Source: Spirochaetaceae bacterium (GTDB lineage: Bacteria; Spirochaetota; Spirochaetia; DSM-2461). Taken from it: DNA of 7,331 nucleotides. A program made the translations under genes and the position numbers. The stretch is taken from the NCBI GenBank assembly GCA_003246505.1, contig QKAI01000545.1, forward strand, positions 1-7,331, written 5' to 3'. The notes beneath the pieces are model-generated. The model had not been told where the DNA came from, searched no databases, and was given only the letters and a program-made list of their open reading frames with translations. Each line of letters begins with the position of its first letter. Positions within the stretch are counted from its first letter, which is position 1. This document shows positions 1-5,935 of the stretch, one piece after another.

Positions 1-2929
1 GATAGGCCTGATTCGCCTTGGTCTTCCACAGATCCTGAATGATCTGGTAGGCGGACAGATAATCGCCGGCCACGAATTTCTCTTCCGCATTCTGGTAGAG
101 ACTGAGAGAGGCGGAGGAGAGGACCACCGTGGTCTGTCCCCCTTCGTAGAGGCGCATCTGGTCGATGAGCTCGCTGGCGGCGGAATTGTTGGGGTTCAGG
201 GAAATGGCTTCGCTCAACTGGGCTATGGCCCCGGCGAAAAGGTTCAGGTTACCCGAATCGAATACGGCCTTGGCGCTGGCGTAGAGCTGGTTGCTCCTGC
301 GGAGCACCGCCGGGTCGGGGGGGGGTATTTTGATGCCCAGATCATATTCCAGGGTCAGGATGTTCCTCTGTATGTTGCTGTAATCGGGGATGATCTCCGC
401 CAGATCCTTCAGTTCGATGTAGGCCTGTTCCTTCTGAAACTCCATCTTCTGAAGGGCGTTGCGGTATTTGTCGGCGAAGGTGACCGAAAAATTATCCTCG
501 TCAACCGCTTTGAGAATGCGCAGTTTCAAGACGCTTGCGTTCTGGTTCAGGGGCATGAGAATGAGCACCTGATTGAGAAAATCGTCCGCCCGGTTGAAGC
601 TCTGGATGCTCTCCACCCGGCGGCTGTCCTTCAGGAGCCTCTGCCCCTCCTGGTAGTTTTTCCAGGCCAGGTTCAGGAGCTGGGAAATTTCGTTATACAG
701 GGGGTTGCTTTCTTCCAGAAACCGCCCCGATTCAACGGAGAGGGCCGTACGGACCAGGCTCATCCAGTAGGCGAGCTCGCTGTTCTCCTCCGTGTTGGTG
801 GTGAACCATTTGTTCTCCGCCTGGATCAGCCGGGCCTCGCTCTGGGCGTAGAGCCCCTGGAAATAGAGATTCTTGCCCTGGTTGATGAGCTCGCGCACCT
901 CCCGGATGACTTTCTTGTTCTCCTCGTCCACGATGCGGGCCTGGAGGGAGGCGATCCTCCGGTCCAGATCGTCCCGGTCGAAGCTGTCCTCGTCGTAGGA
1001 AAGGGCGGAGACGTAAAGTTCCTGGGCCAGGGAGAGTTCGTCCCGGGCCAGCTGGAAATTGCTGTTACCCAGCTGCCTCTCCGCCTGGGCGTATCGGAAT
1101 TCCCCGGCGTTGTAATCCCTCTGGGCCAGATAGATGAAATTTTCCCCGTCCTCCCTCAGCAGGGCCAGTTCCTGGGAGAAGGCCCCGTTCCGGGAGAGCA
1201 GGGCGTTTATCCGCTCCAGGTAGGGATCAAGGCGCGGCCCGTCCTGTACCCGTGACTGCTCTTCCTCATAGGTATCCCGATATCTCTCCCCGTCCCTGGT
1301 CAGCGTGGCGAGCTGATTGGACAGGAGGGTCAGATCGGCAAGGGCTCTCTGGGGATAGCGGAAGAGCAGATCCTGCCCCTCCCCCTCGGATATCCCCCCG
1401 ATGTACTCCTTGTCCAGGGCCAGGCGCCTCTCGTACTCCTCCATGAGGGATTCGGGGTTGCGGATATCCCAGTCGGCCATGGCCACCACGATATCCGTTT
1501 CCAGGGTCTGCCCCCGGGCGATCAGCCTGTCCGTATAATCCATGGCCCGCAGCTGCGGCGCCCCGGACCTGTTTTTGAGGAGGGGGTCCCCTTTCCATCG
1601 TTCGTTATCCCTTTCCAGGGAGTCCTTCAGGGGGAGCAGGCCGTTCCAACCGGAGAGAACCGTTTCCCGCTGGGCGGGAAAGTCCGCACGGGTTCCGTTC
1701 CGGAAGGCCAGTTCGTACCTGTCCATATTTTCCTGGCCCTGGAGCAGATTTTCATAGGGTTCGTACAGGCCGGAGCGTTCCCGGGCCATGCGGTAACTGT
1801 CGTAGTATTTTTCGGCGATCCGCCTGCCCAGCCGGTCAAGACTGCCGTCGCTGTTCAGATACACCCGGCGGAAGGAGAGGGAGAGGAGATCGTTGAGCTC
1901 CTCCGTCCTGTCGGAGGCGGTCCCGAAATACCGGCGGGAGCTGGACCAGAATCTCTGGTCGTAATTGCTCAGGGCGATGGCGTAATCGCTGTTCTCCCGG
2001 TCTGAGAGAACGGCAAGGGCCCGGTCCAGGGAGGATTCCATGTAGTAGTCCAGGGCCACCGTGATACCCTCGTAGGCATCTACGTTAAGACGGCCGGCGA
2101 GAAGACGATTCATAAAAGAGAGATGGAAATCGTCCACCCCCTGGTTCCCTTCGGCCACAAGCTGGTTCTGTCTGTCGTAGACAGTGGAAATGAGATAGAT
2201 GCGGTTCCTATAATCCTCCAGCTCCCCCATATCGTCCAGGAACGAGGTCAGCACGGCCCCGCTGCCCTCCCTGAGACCGGTCTCTTGCCCTTCGGTCAGG
2301 GCAAATCGGTCCCAATCCTCCTGCACCCGGGTCAGTATGCCGGTCAGCTCGTCGTAGGCCCGGTAGACCGGATCCTTGATTAGGTCGCCGTATTCGCTCT
2401 CGTCAAAGGTCTGACGGAAGAGGATGAATCCCGTTTCGTAGAGCTTGACCGCCTGGAAATATCTCTCCTCGCCCAGATAGACCAGGGCCTGATCCATGAT
2501 CTCGTTGAAGATCTTCCTGTAGTAGACGAGCTCCGCGCTGATGCGGGCATCCCGGATAGCCACCCGGGTCGCCTCGTTGGGATTGCTGTCCAGATTATCC
2601 AGATCCCTGATGAGGGTCAGGGCCTTTTCGTAGTCCTCCTCCTCAAAGAGAACCCGTATCAGCTCGTCGTAGATTTCGTTATAACTGTCCCGGTAGGTAC
2701 GGATAAGACGGATTTTATCCTGGGCCAACTCGAAGTACTCCGGATCCTGCTTGGACAGGGCGATGAGCACGGCTATGGCTTCATTGAAGTTCCGCTCCTC
2801 GATCAGACGATCCGCATCGTCCATGGTGTAGAGCTGTTCCTCCTGTTTTCCTCCCCCGGAAAGGGGGTGGGAAAGGAGAGTCAGAATAGTAAAAAAAAGG
2901 GCTCCCGCCCTGCATCCGAACCGGTTCAT
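1..2929 (-). CDS. Large exported TPR-like repeat protein, C-terminus cut off by window edge
   Basis: I read this frame codon by codon from the ATG at 2929 down to position 2 and found no stop, so at least 976 residues are encoded and the true C-terminus lies outside the window. The first residues (MNRFGCRAGALFFTILTLL, then SHPLSGGG) look like a signal peptide: basic start, hydrophobic core, small residues near 20-26. The early Cys6 is not in a lipobox. After that the protein is almost entirely helical, acidic and rich in Tyr, Leu and Glu. TPR-like units can be seen near residues 36-75 (RNFNEAIAVL), 87-120 (EDYEKALTLI), 145-175 (ERYFQAVKLY), 880-915 (AIAQLSEAISLNPNN) and 945-976 (GDYLSAYQII); the middle is more divergent helical repeat. 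It most likely lies in the periplasm as a scaffold or adaptor; no catalytic motif was seen. I do not recognise a named family. The start is fixed by the signal peptide and by an in-frame stop TAA four codons upstream. It is divergent from the UPF0164 gene. The product call is general, but the reading frame is secure. Confidence 0.9.
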   Translation of the reverse strand, partial: MNRFGCRAGALFFTILTLLSHPLSGGGKQEEQLYTMDDADRLIEERNFNEAIAVLIALSKQDPEYFELAQDKIRLIRTYRDSYNEIYDELIRVLFEEEDYEKALTLIRDLDNLDSNPNEATRVAIRDARISAELVYYRKIFNEIMDQALVYLGEERYFQAVKLYETGFILFRQTFDESEYGDLIKDPVYRAYDELTGILTRVQEDWDRFALTEGQETGLREGSGAVLTSFLDDMGELEDYRNRIYLISTVYDRQNQLVAEGNQGVDDFHLSFMNRLLAGRLNVDAYEGITVALDYYMESSLDRALAVLSDRENSDYAIALSNYDQRFWSSSRRYFGTASDRTEELNDLLSLSFRRVYLNSDGSLDRLGRRIAEKYYDSYRMARERSGLYEPYENLLQGQENMDRYELAFRNGTRADFPAQRETVLSGWNGLLPLKDSLERDNERWKGDPLLKNRSGAPQLRAMDYTDRLIARGQTLETDIVVAMADWDIRNPESLMEEYERRLALDKEYIGGISEGEGQDLLFRYPQRALADLTLLSNQLATLTRDGERYRDTYEEEQSRVQDGPRLDPYLERINALLSRNGAFSQELALLREDGENFIYLAQRDYNAGEFRYAQAERQLGNSNFQLARDELSLAQELYVSALSYDEDSFDRDDLDRRIASLQARIVDEENKKVIREVRELINQGKNLYFQGLYAQSEARLIQAENKWFTTNTEENSELAYWMSLVRTALSVESGRFLEESNPLYNEISQLLNLAWKNYQEGQRLLKDSRRVESIQSFNRADDFLNQVLILMPLNQNASVLKLRILKAVDEDNFSVTFADKYRNALQKMEFQKEQAYIELKDLAEIIPDYSNIQRNILTLEYDLGIKIPPPDPAVLRRSNQLYASAKAVFDSGNLNLFAGAIAQLSEAISLNPNNSAASELIDQMRLYEGGQTTVVLSSASLSLYQNAEEKFVAGDYLSAYQIIQDLWKTKANQAY
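317..325 (-). repeat. C9 homopolymer tract inside the large TPR gene
   Basis: Nine consecutive G on the plus strand are nine C in the coding sense, encoding three prolines (IKIPPPDPA) near residue 870 of the large TPR-like protein. Loss or gain of one base would shift the frame and remove the C-terminal TPR units. Poly-G/C tracts of this length are known slippage sites in treponemes; whether this one varies is inference. Confidence 0.6.
2891..2898 (-). repeat. T8 tract in the signal-peptide codons of the large TPR gene
   Basis: Eight A on the plus strand are eight T in the coding sense and fall in the Leu-Phe-Phe codons of the signal-peptide core (residues 11-13). A one-base slip here would abolish the protein near its start. 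It pairs with a T9 tract at the same place in the divergent neighbour. Confidence 0.55.
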
Positions 2930-2931
2930 AT

Positions 2932-2938
2932 CCTCTTT
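2932..2938 (-). promoter_or_regulatory. Candidate ribosome-binding site AAAGAGG, very close to the start
   Basis: The minus strand reads AAAGAGG two bases before the ATG at 2929. It is purine-rich and resembles a Shine-Dalgarno core, but the spacing is shorter than usual. The same heptamer lies three bases before the ankyrin gene at 5872, which argues that it is meaningful. Confidence 0.45.
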
Positions 2939-2940
2939 TT

Positions 2941-2969
2941 ATTATATCGGCAGAAAAGATTTCCGTCTG
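2941..2969 (-). promoter_or_regulatory. Candidate sigma-70 promoter for the large TPR gene
   Basis: On the minus strand a perfect TATAAT occupies 2946-2941. At 17 bp upstream of it lies CAGACG (2969-2964), a 3/6 match to TTGACA. Transcription would be expected to begin near 2934, leaving only about 5 nt before the ATG and cutting into the AAAGAGG. Either the transcript is almost leaderless, or the real promoter is further upstream and this hexamer is chance. Confidence 0.4.
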
Positions 2970-2996
2970 GATATTTCACTTAAAAAGTGTTATCAT
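2968..2996 (+). promoter_or_regulatory. Candidate extended -10 promoter for the UPF0164 gene
   Basis: TGGATA (2968-2973, 4/6 to the -35 consensus), a 17-bp spacer, then TGTTATCAT (2988-2996), which is an extended -10 (TGn plus TATCAT, 5/6). Seven bases separate the -10 from the ATG at 3004, so the expected transcription start falls at or next to that codon. No Shine-Dalgarno sequence is visible, which fits a leaderless mRNA. It overlaps back-to-back with the promoter proposed for the minus-strand gene. Confidence 0.5.
2970..2994. repeat. Imperfect dyad over the plus-strand promoter
   Basis: GATA (2970-2973) and CACTT (2977-2981) are matched by AAGTG (2985-2989) and TATC (2991-2994) around an AAA centre, with unequal unpaired bases (TTT against T). 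The dyad spans the -35 edge and the -10 box, so it could be an operator. It is short and AT-rich, so chance is quite possible. Confidence 0.3.
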
Positions 2997-3003
2997 GTAT
3001 GTG

Positions 3004-4227
3004 ATGGCACGCAAAAGGCTTATCCTTCCCTTTTTTTTTCTCTGCCTGTTCTGGCTGCATGCTGATTTTGAAGATACCTACAGCGAGATAATCAGCCTGG
3101 CGGGACTGGATCCCAACAGCGGCAGGAACTCCTTTCTTACCCTGATCATTCCTGCGGGGGGAAAGTACCAGTCCATGGGAACCGCCTATACGGCGGTGGT
3201 GAAGGATTCGGGCTATCTCGACGCCAATCCGGCCACAAGCTCCCATCTGAAGAATACGGAGCTCTCCTTCTTCCACAACGACTGGATAGACGATTCCAAC
3301 CTGGAAAGTGTAGCCTATACCCAGAGGATTGACAATATGGGCTGGGGGATCGGGGGAAAGTTCCTCTGGCTCCCCTTCGAAGCGACCAACACCTGGGGAG
3401 CCGTGACATCATCGGGGGCTTACTCCGAGTCGGTGCTTACCTTCAACTTCTCCCTGAATTTCCTGAACGATTACTACTACAGCGGGGTGTCCCTGGGGGT
3501 TAACGCCAAGGCGGCCTACCGGGGCATTTCCGAATCCCTGGCCAAGGATCAGAACGCCCTGGCCCTGATGGGGGACGTGGGGGTGCTGACCCGGTTCAAC
3601 CTGTTCAAGTTCTATCCCTCCCGGGAGAAAAATTTCGGCCTGGGCATCTCCGCCAAGAATCTGGGCAAGGAGTTCATCACCAATCCCGATCCCCTTCCCT
3701 CCCAGCTGACCGGGGGTATCTCCTACTCCCCCATCAAGCCCCTGCTCCTGGCGGCGGACATGACCTATCCCTTCAATCTGAACGGGGAGGAAGCGGAAGC
3801 GATAAGCTACGCCTTCGGAATGGATCTTTCCATGACCGATTTCCTCTCCCTCCAGGGAGGGTTCCTTCTGAAGCTGGGCAAACCTCGCATAACCCTGGGC
3901 ACCGATCTGGAAATGGAGAAATTCTCCGTGGGAGTCAACTATACCCTGGATCTGGCCACCCAGTTCAAACCGGTGGACCGCATCGTCCTCTCCCTCTCCC
4001 TGAATCTGGGCGACTTCGGGCGGATGACCCTGAGGGACAAGGTGCAGGAGCTCTACCTGACCGGCCTGGGCGCCTACTCCCTGGGGAATTACACCCAGGC
4101 CATACAGTACTGGGAGGAGTGTCTGGAGCTGGATGAGAATTTCACCCCCGCCCGGGAGATGATCGATACGACGAATAAGTCCATGGAGCTGGAGCAGAAG
4201 ATGCGGGAGAAGCAGACCGTCGAGTAG
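3004..4227 (+). CDS. UPF0164 / FadL-like outer-membrane beta-barrel protein with C-terminal TPR
   Basis: The 407-residue product begins MARKRLILPFFFLCLFWLHA, a clear signal peptide with likely cleavage after Ala20 (LHA|DFE). Residues about 30-95 carry the family signature: LDPNSGRN, IPAGGKYQSMGTAYTAVVKDSG (split about 49-70) and NPA at 75-77. This resembles the N-terminal hatch of FadL/PorV-type barrels and the spirochaete UPF0164 proteins. Residues about 80-340 alternate short polar and aromatic/hydrophobic strands, as expected of an outer-membrane barrel. Residues 350-383 form a good TPR (GAYSLGNYTQAIQYWEECLELDENF), which should sit in the periplasm; a similar helical extension has been modelled for some T. 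pallidum members. Family role: uptake of hydrophobic molecules such as fatty acids is suspected, not proven. An upstream in-frame ATG at 2995 would add MYV; I prefer 3004 because 2995 lies inside the predicted -10 box and ARKR makes a better n-region. The stop abuts the opposing gene's stop. Confidence 0.93.
   Translation: MARKRLILPFFFLCLFWLHADFEDTYSEIISLAGLDPNSGRNSFLTLIIPAGGKYQSMGTAYTAVVKDSGYLDANPATSSHLKNTELSFFHNDWIDDSNLESVAYTQRIDNMGWGIGGKFLWLPFEATNTWGAVTSSGAYSESVLTFNFSLNFLNDYYYSGVSLGVNAKAAYRGISESLAKDQNALALMGDVGVLTRFNLFKFYPSREKNFGLGISAKNLGKEFITNPDPLPSQLTGGISYSPIKPLLLAADMTYPFNLNGEEAEAISYAFGMDLSMTDFLSLQGGFLLKLGKPRITLGTDLEMEKFSVGVNYTLDLATQFKPVDRIVLSLSLNLGDFGRMTLRDKVQELYLTGLGAYSLGNYTQAIQYWEECLELDENFTPAREMIDTTNKSMELEQKMREKQTVE
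3031..3039 (+). repeat. T9 tract in the signal-peptide codons of the UPF0164 gene
   Basis: Nine T encode Phe10-Phe12 in the hydrophobic core of the signal peptide. Slippage by one base would frameshift the protein about 30 nt after the start. In a surface-exposed protein family this is a plausible, unproven on/off switch. Confidence 0.55.
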
Positions 4228-4956
4228 TCAGACCCCCAGGGACTCCCGGCATTTGTGATAGAGCAGAGCCAGGGGCACGTCGGAGACGGTTTTTGTGATG
4301 ATTCCCGAAGGTCCGGACCGGCGGATAAGCCGCCCGAAACGGGCCAGTGCCCGCCTCCCCAGGCGCTGTTCGATACTTTTGAGAATTTCAGCGGTCATGC
4401 CCGTGTTATCCTCGGCGGAGGGATGGTAAGCTTCCCGGGTCCAGTTTTCCCTTATTTTATCAAGGGGCCGCTGCTCCAGAGTTTCCAGAAAGAGTTCCAG
4501 TTCCCGCAGGAAAAGGGATTCCCGGAATTCCACCCGGTCTATGCTGCCCTTCACATCGATTCTCTTCTGCACCATCCTCACACCCCTCTCCAGGCGCCTC
4601 CTGTGCCAGAGGGAGAACAGGAAGGCCCCTCCCAGGGAGAGGGCCACCTCATCCACCAGGGGGACCGGATCGTGAACCACGTAGGAAAAAAAGTAGAACA
4701 GGGCCAGAAAGACCAGTACGGACAGGCCGAATCGGAGATAGAAGGTCCTCTCACCAAGCTGAAGCCGGCTGCCCTCCTCTCCCAGAACGTAGAGCTTGCC
4801 CTTGACCTGCTCGATCTGCTTCATATCCGGATAGGCCCCGAAATATCCCTCCACCCGGTTTTCCTCCAGGGCGGTAACGAAATCGGAGGGGGACAGGGAG
4901 GCAAAAACATCCATCTCTCCCCCCTCCCGGTGCAGAATGAGAACCCGGTTACTCAT
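4228..4956 (-). CDS. Unrecognised inner-membrane protein with a two-helix hairpin
   Basis: I do not recognise the family. From the ATG at 4956 the product has 242 residues (MSNRVLILHREGGEMDVF...). Residues 1-70 are soluble. Two hydrophobic segments follow at about 74-94 (FGLSVLVFLALFYFFSYVV) and 98-117 (ALSLGGAFLFSLW), joined by a short acidic loop (HDPVPLVDE). A basic stretch (HRRRLERGVR) comes next, then about 120 mostly helical, charged residues. Basic residues on both sides suggest that both ends face the cytoplasm. The start at 4956 is preferred over a start at 5010 because it overlaps the ankyrin gene's stop by only 8 bp (ATGAGTAA), a usual translational-coupling arrangement, and has GGAAG a few bases upstream. 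The longer form would overlap by 62 bp and add an Arg/Trp-rich tail read from ankyrin codons. Coupling suggests the product may anchor the ankyrin protein to the membrane (inference). Confidence 0.85.
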   Translation of the reverse strand: MSNRVLILHREGGEMDVFASLSPSDFVTALEENRVEGYFGAYPDMKQIEQVKGKLYVLGEEGSRLQLGERTFYLRFGLSVLVFLALFYFFSYVVHDPVPLVDEVALSLGGAFLFSLWHRRRLERGVRMVQKRIDVKGSIDRVEFRESLFLRELELFLETLEQRPLDKIRENWTREAYHPSAEDNTGMTAEILKSIEQRLGRRALARFGRLIRRSGPSGIITKTVSDVPLALLYHKCRESLGV

Positions 4957-5872
4957 GGGCTTCCGCCTCAAGGAGTTCCACCAGGTCCGCAAAACCGTAA
5001 AGGCTCGCATATTTCAGGGCGGTCATGCCCAGATTATCCTTCAGATGTTTGTCGGCCCCTTCCCGGATCAGTACCATCGCCGTGGCCACATGCTGATTGC
5101 CTATGGCCAGGATCAGGGCGGTCTGCCCTTCCCGGGAGGCATGGTTCAGATCGGCTCCCATGGCGATTAAAAGCTCCACCAGCTCCGTCCTACCCGACGA
5201 AGCCGCTTCCATCAGGGGCGTGGTTCCCCTGTCCCGGGAGAGAACATTGATATTGCAGCCCCTGTTGATGAGGTGATTCACCAGGGTGACATCGTCCCGT
5301 CTTATAATGCTGTTGATCAGGGGGACCCCCCTGTCGTTGACATAGTTGGGATCCCCTCCCCTCTCGATATATAACTCCAGGAGCATCAGGTCCTTATCCC
5401 TGTCCCCGACCAGGGTGGGAGTGGCCAGTTTTTCATATCCTATGATTTCCAGAAATTTGTTTGCCGCCACCACATCGTCCATCCGGTGCCATCGGTTCTT
5501 CACTTTCTCAAAATGCTCATTCATACCGGAGAAGCTCCGGATCACGGGAAAATGCTTGAGCCAGGCGGGAAGGGTGGTGTCGACTCTGTTAATATAGAAA
5601 ATCGTATTGATCCTCCTGATCATTTCATTATCCTTCTCCTGTGAAAAACCGGTGATGTAGGGAATCCATTGCGTCCCCAGATCACTCTGGTCGCACAGGA
5701 TGAGAAAATCATAGGAGGATTTGAGAATGCTCACAAGCCGGTTCTCCCCGTTAAGGGTCCAGCGGGAGTCTATGATAAAGAAATTGACGAGGACAAAGCG
5801 CTTTTCAAAAAAATCTTTGAGCCGGGGTATGAGGTATTTATTTTCCAGAGTGACAATGGCGGTTATCTTCAT
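4949..5872 (-). CDS. Ankyrin-repeat protein with TIR-like N-terminal domain
   Basis: The 307-residue product has no signal peptide and should be cytoplasmic. Residues about 1-130 alternate strand and helix in a Rossmann/TIR-like order: KITAIVTLE, helix 13-25, VNFFIIDSRW (29-38), helix 44-53, YDFLILCDQSDL (54-65), then QWIPYITGF (68-76). The stretch SSYDFLILCDQ...QW resembles TIR strand C and the following helix. In NADase TIRs a Glu follows this Trp by about three residues; here the sequence is WIPYI with no Glu, so catalysis looks lost if the homology is right. Residues 155-307 hold about five ankyrin repeats, at 159-180 (partial), 181-214, 215-248 (GTTPLMEAASSGRTELVELL), 249-280 and 281-305, with the usual TPL/TAL and GAD-N landmarks. 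The N-terminal half is AT-richer than the ankyrin half by hand count. It lies first in an operon with the membrane protein, whose start overlaps this stop. The ankyrin call is firm; the TIR-like call is tentative. Confidence 0.92.
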   Translation of the reverse strand: MKITAIVTLENKYLIPRLKDFFEKRFVLVNFFIIDSRWTLNGENRLVSILKSSYDFLILCDQSDLGTQWIPYITGFSQEKDNEMIRRINTIFYINRVDTTLPAWLKHFPVIRSFSGMNEHFEKVKNRWHRMDDVVAANKFLEIIGYEKLATPTLVGDRDKDLMLLELYIERGGDPNYVNDRGVPLINSIIRRDDVTLVNHLINRGCNINVLSRDRGTTPLMEAASSGRTELVELLIAMGADLNHASREGQTALILAIGNQHVATAMVLIREGADKHLKDNLGMTALKYASLYGFADLVELLEAEAHE

Positions 5873-5875
5873 ATA

Positions 5876-5882
5876 CCTCTTT
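5876..5882 (-). promoter_or_regulatory. Candidate ribosome-binding site AAAGAGG for the ankyrin gene
   Basis: AAAGAGG on the minus strand ends three bases before the ATG at 5872. It supports this start, although the spacing is short. The leader ATAATAAAAGAGGTAT closely matches the one before the large TPR gene (ATAATAAAAAGAGGAT). Confidence 0.5.
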
Positions 5883-5883
5883 T

Positions 5884-5912
5884 ATTATCGGTCCGGGGGG
5901 ATGAAAAATCAA
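5884..5912 (-). promoter_or_regulatory. Candidate sigma-70 promoter for the ankyrin/membrane-protein operon
   Basis: TTGATT (5912-5907, 4/6 to TTGACA), a 17-bp spacer, and GATAAT (5889-5884, 5/6 to TATAAT) on the minus strand. The predicted start of transcription near 5877 would leave only about 5 nt of leader. The spacer contains one arm of the GGGGGGAT inverted repeat. Confidence 0.45.
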
Positions 5913-5935
5913 TATGAACATGGTAAAATCCCCCC
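5895..5935. repeat. Perfect 8-bp inverted repeat GGGGGGAT / ATCCCCCC in the divergent promoter
   Basis: GGGGGGAT at 5895-5902 and ATCCCCCC at 5928-5935 are exact reverse complements with 25 bp between. The left arm lies inside the ankyrin-operon promoter spacer and touches the plus-strand -35. The right arm covers the end of the plus-strand -10 and the bases up to the ATG. This placement would let a regulator bound to both arms affect both promoters. It could instead be a chance pairing of G and C runs in GC-rich DNA. Confidence 0.55.
5901..5929 (+). promoter_or_regulatory. Candidate extended -10 promoter for the TPR membrane protein
   Basis: ATGAAA (5901-5906, 4/6 to -35), a 17-bp spacer, then TGGTAAAAT (5921-5929), an extended -10 with TGn plus TAAAAT (5/6). 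Only CCCCCC separates it from the ATG at 5936, so transcription should begin at or beside the start codon. No Shine-Dalgarno sequence is possible in that space, which points to a leaderless mRNA. Confidence 0.55.

Noticed and set aside
1252..2383. Several 64-110 residue open frames on both strands
   Set aside because: All lie inside the unbroken minus-strand frame of the large TPR-like protein and have unlikely composition.
2853..2867. CCCCC-GGAAA-GGGGG hairpin as a terminator or riboswitch
   Set aside because: It lies within signal-peptide codons of the large TPR gene, has a five-base stem and no T run; coding constraint in GC-rich DNA explains it.
2980..3276. 98-residue minus-strand open frame over the UPF0164 start
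   Set aside because: It is a mirror of the signal-peptide and hatch region, and would run through the divergent promoter.
4212..4234. Direct repeat CAGACC at 4212-4217 and 4229-4234
   Set aside because: Six bases repeated once across a gene junction is expected by chance.
4957..5010. Longer start for the membrane protein (ATG at 5010)
   Set aside because: It would overlap the ankyrin gene by 62 bp; the extra residues are read from ankyrin codons, while the ATG at 4956 gives a standard 8-bp coupling overlap.
4255..5250. 331-residue plus-strand open frame
   Set aside because: It lies wholly antisense to the membrane and ankyrin genes, is rich in Pro, Gly and His with no domain, and both opposing genes have clear domains or coupling.
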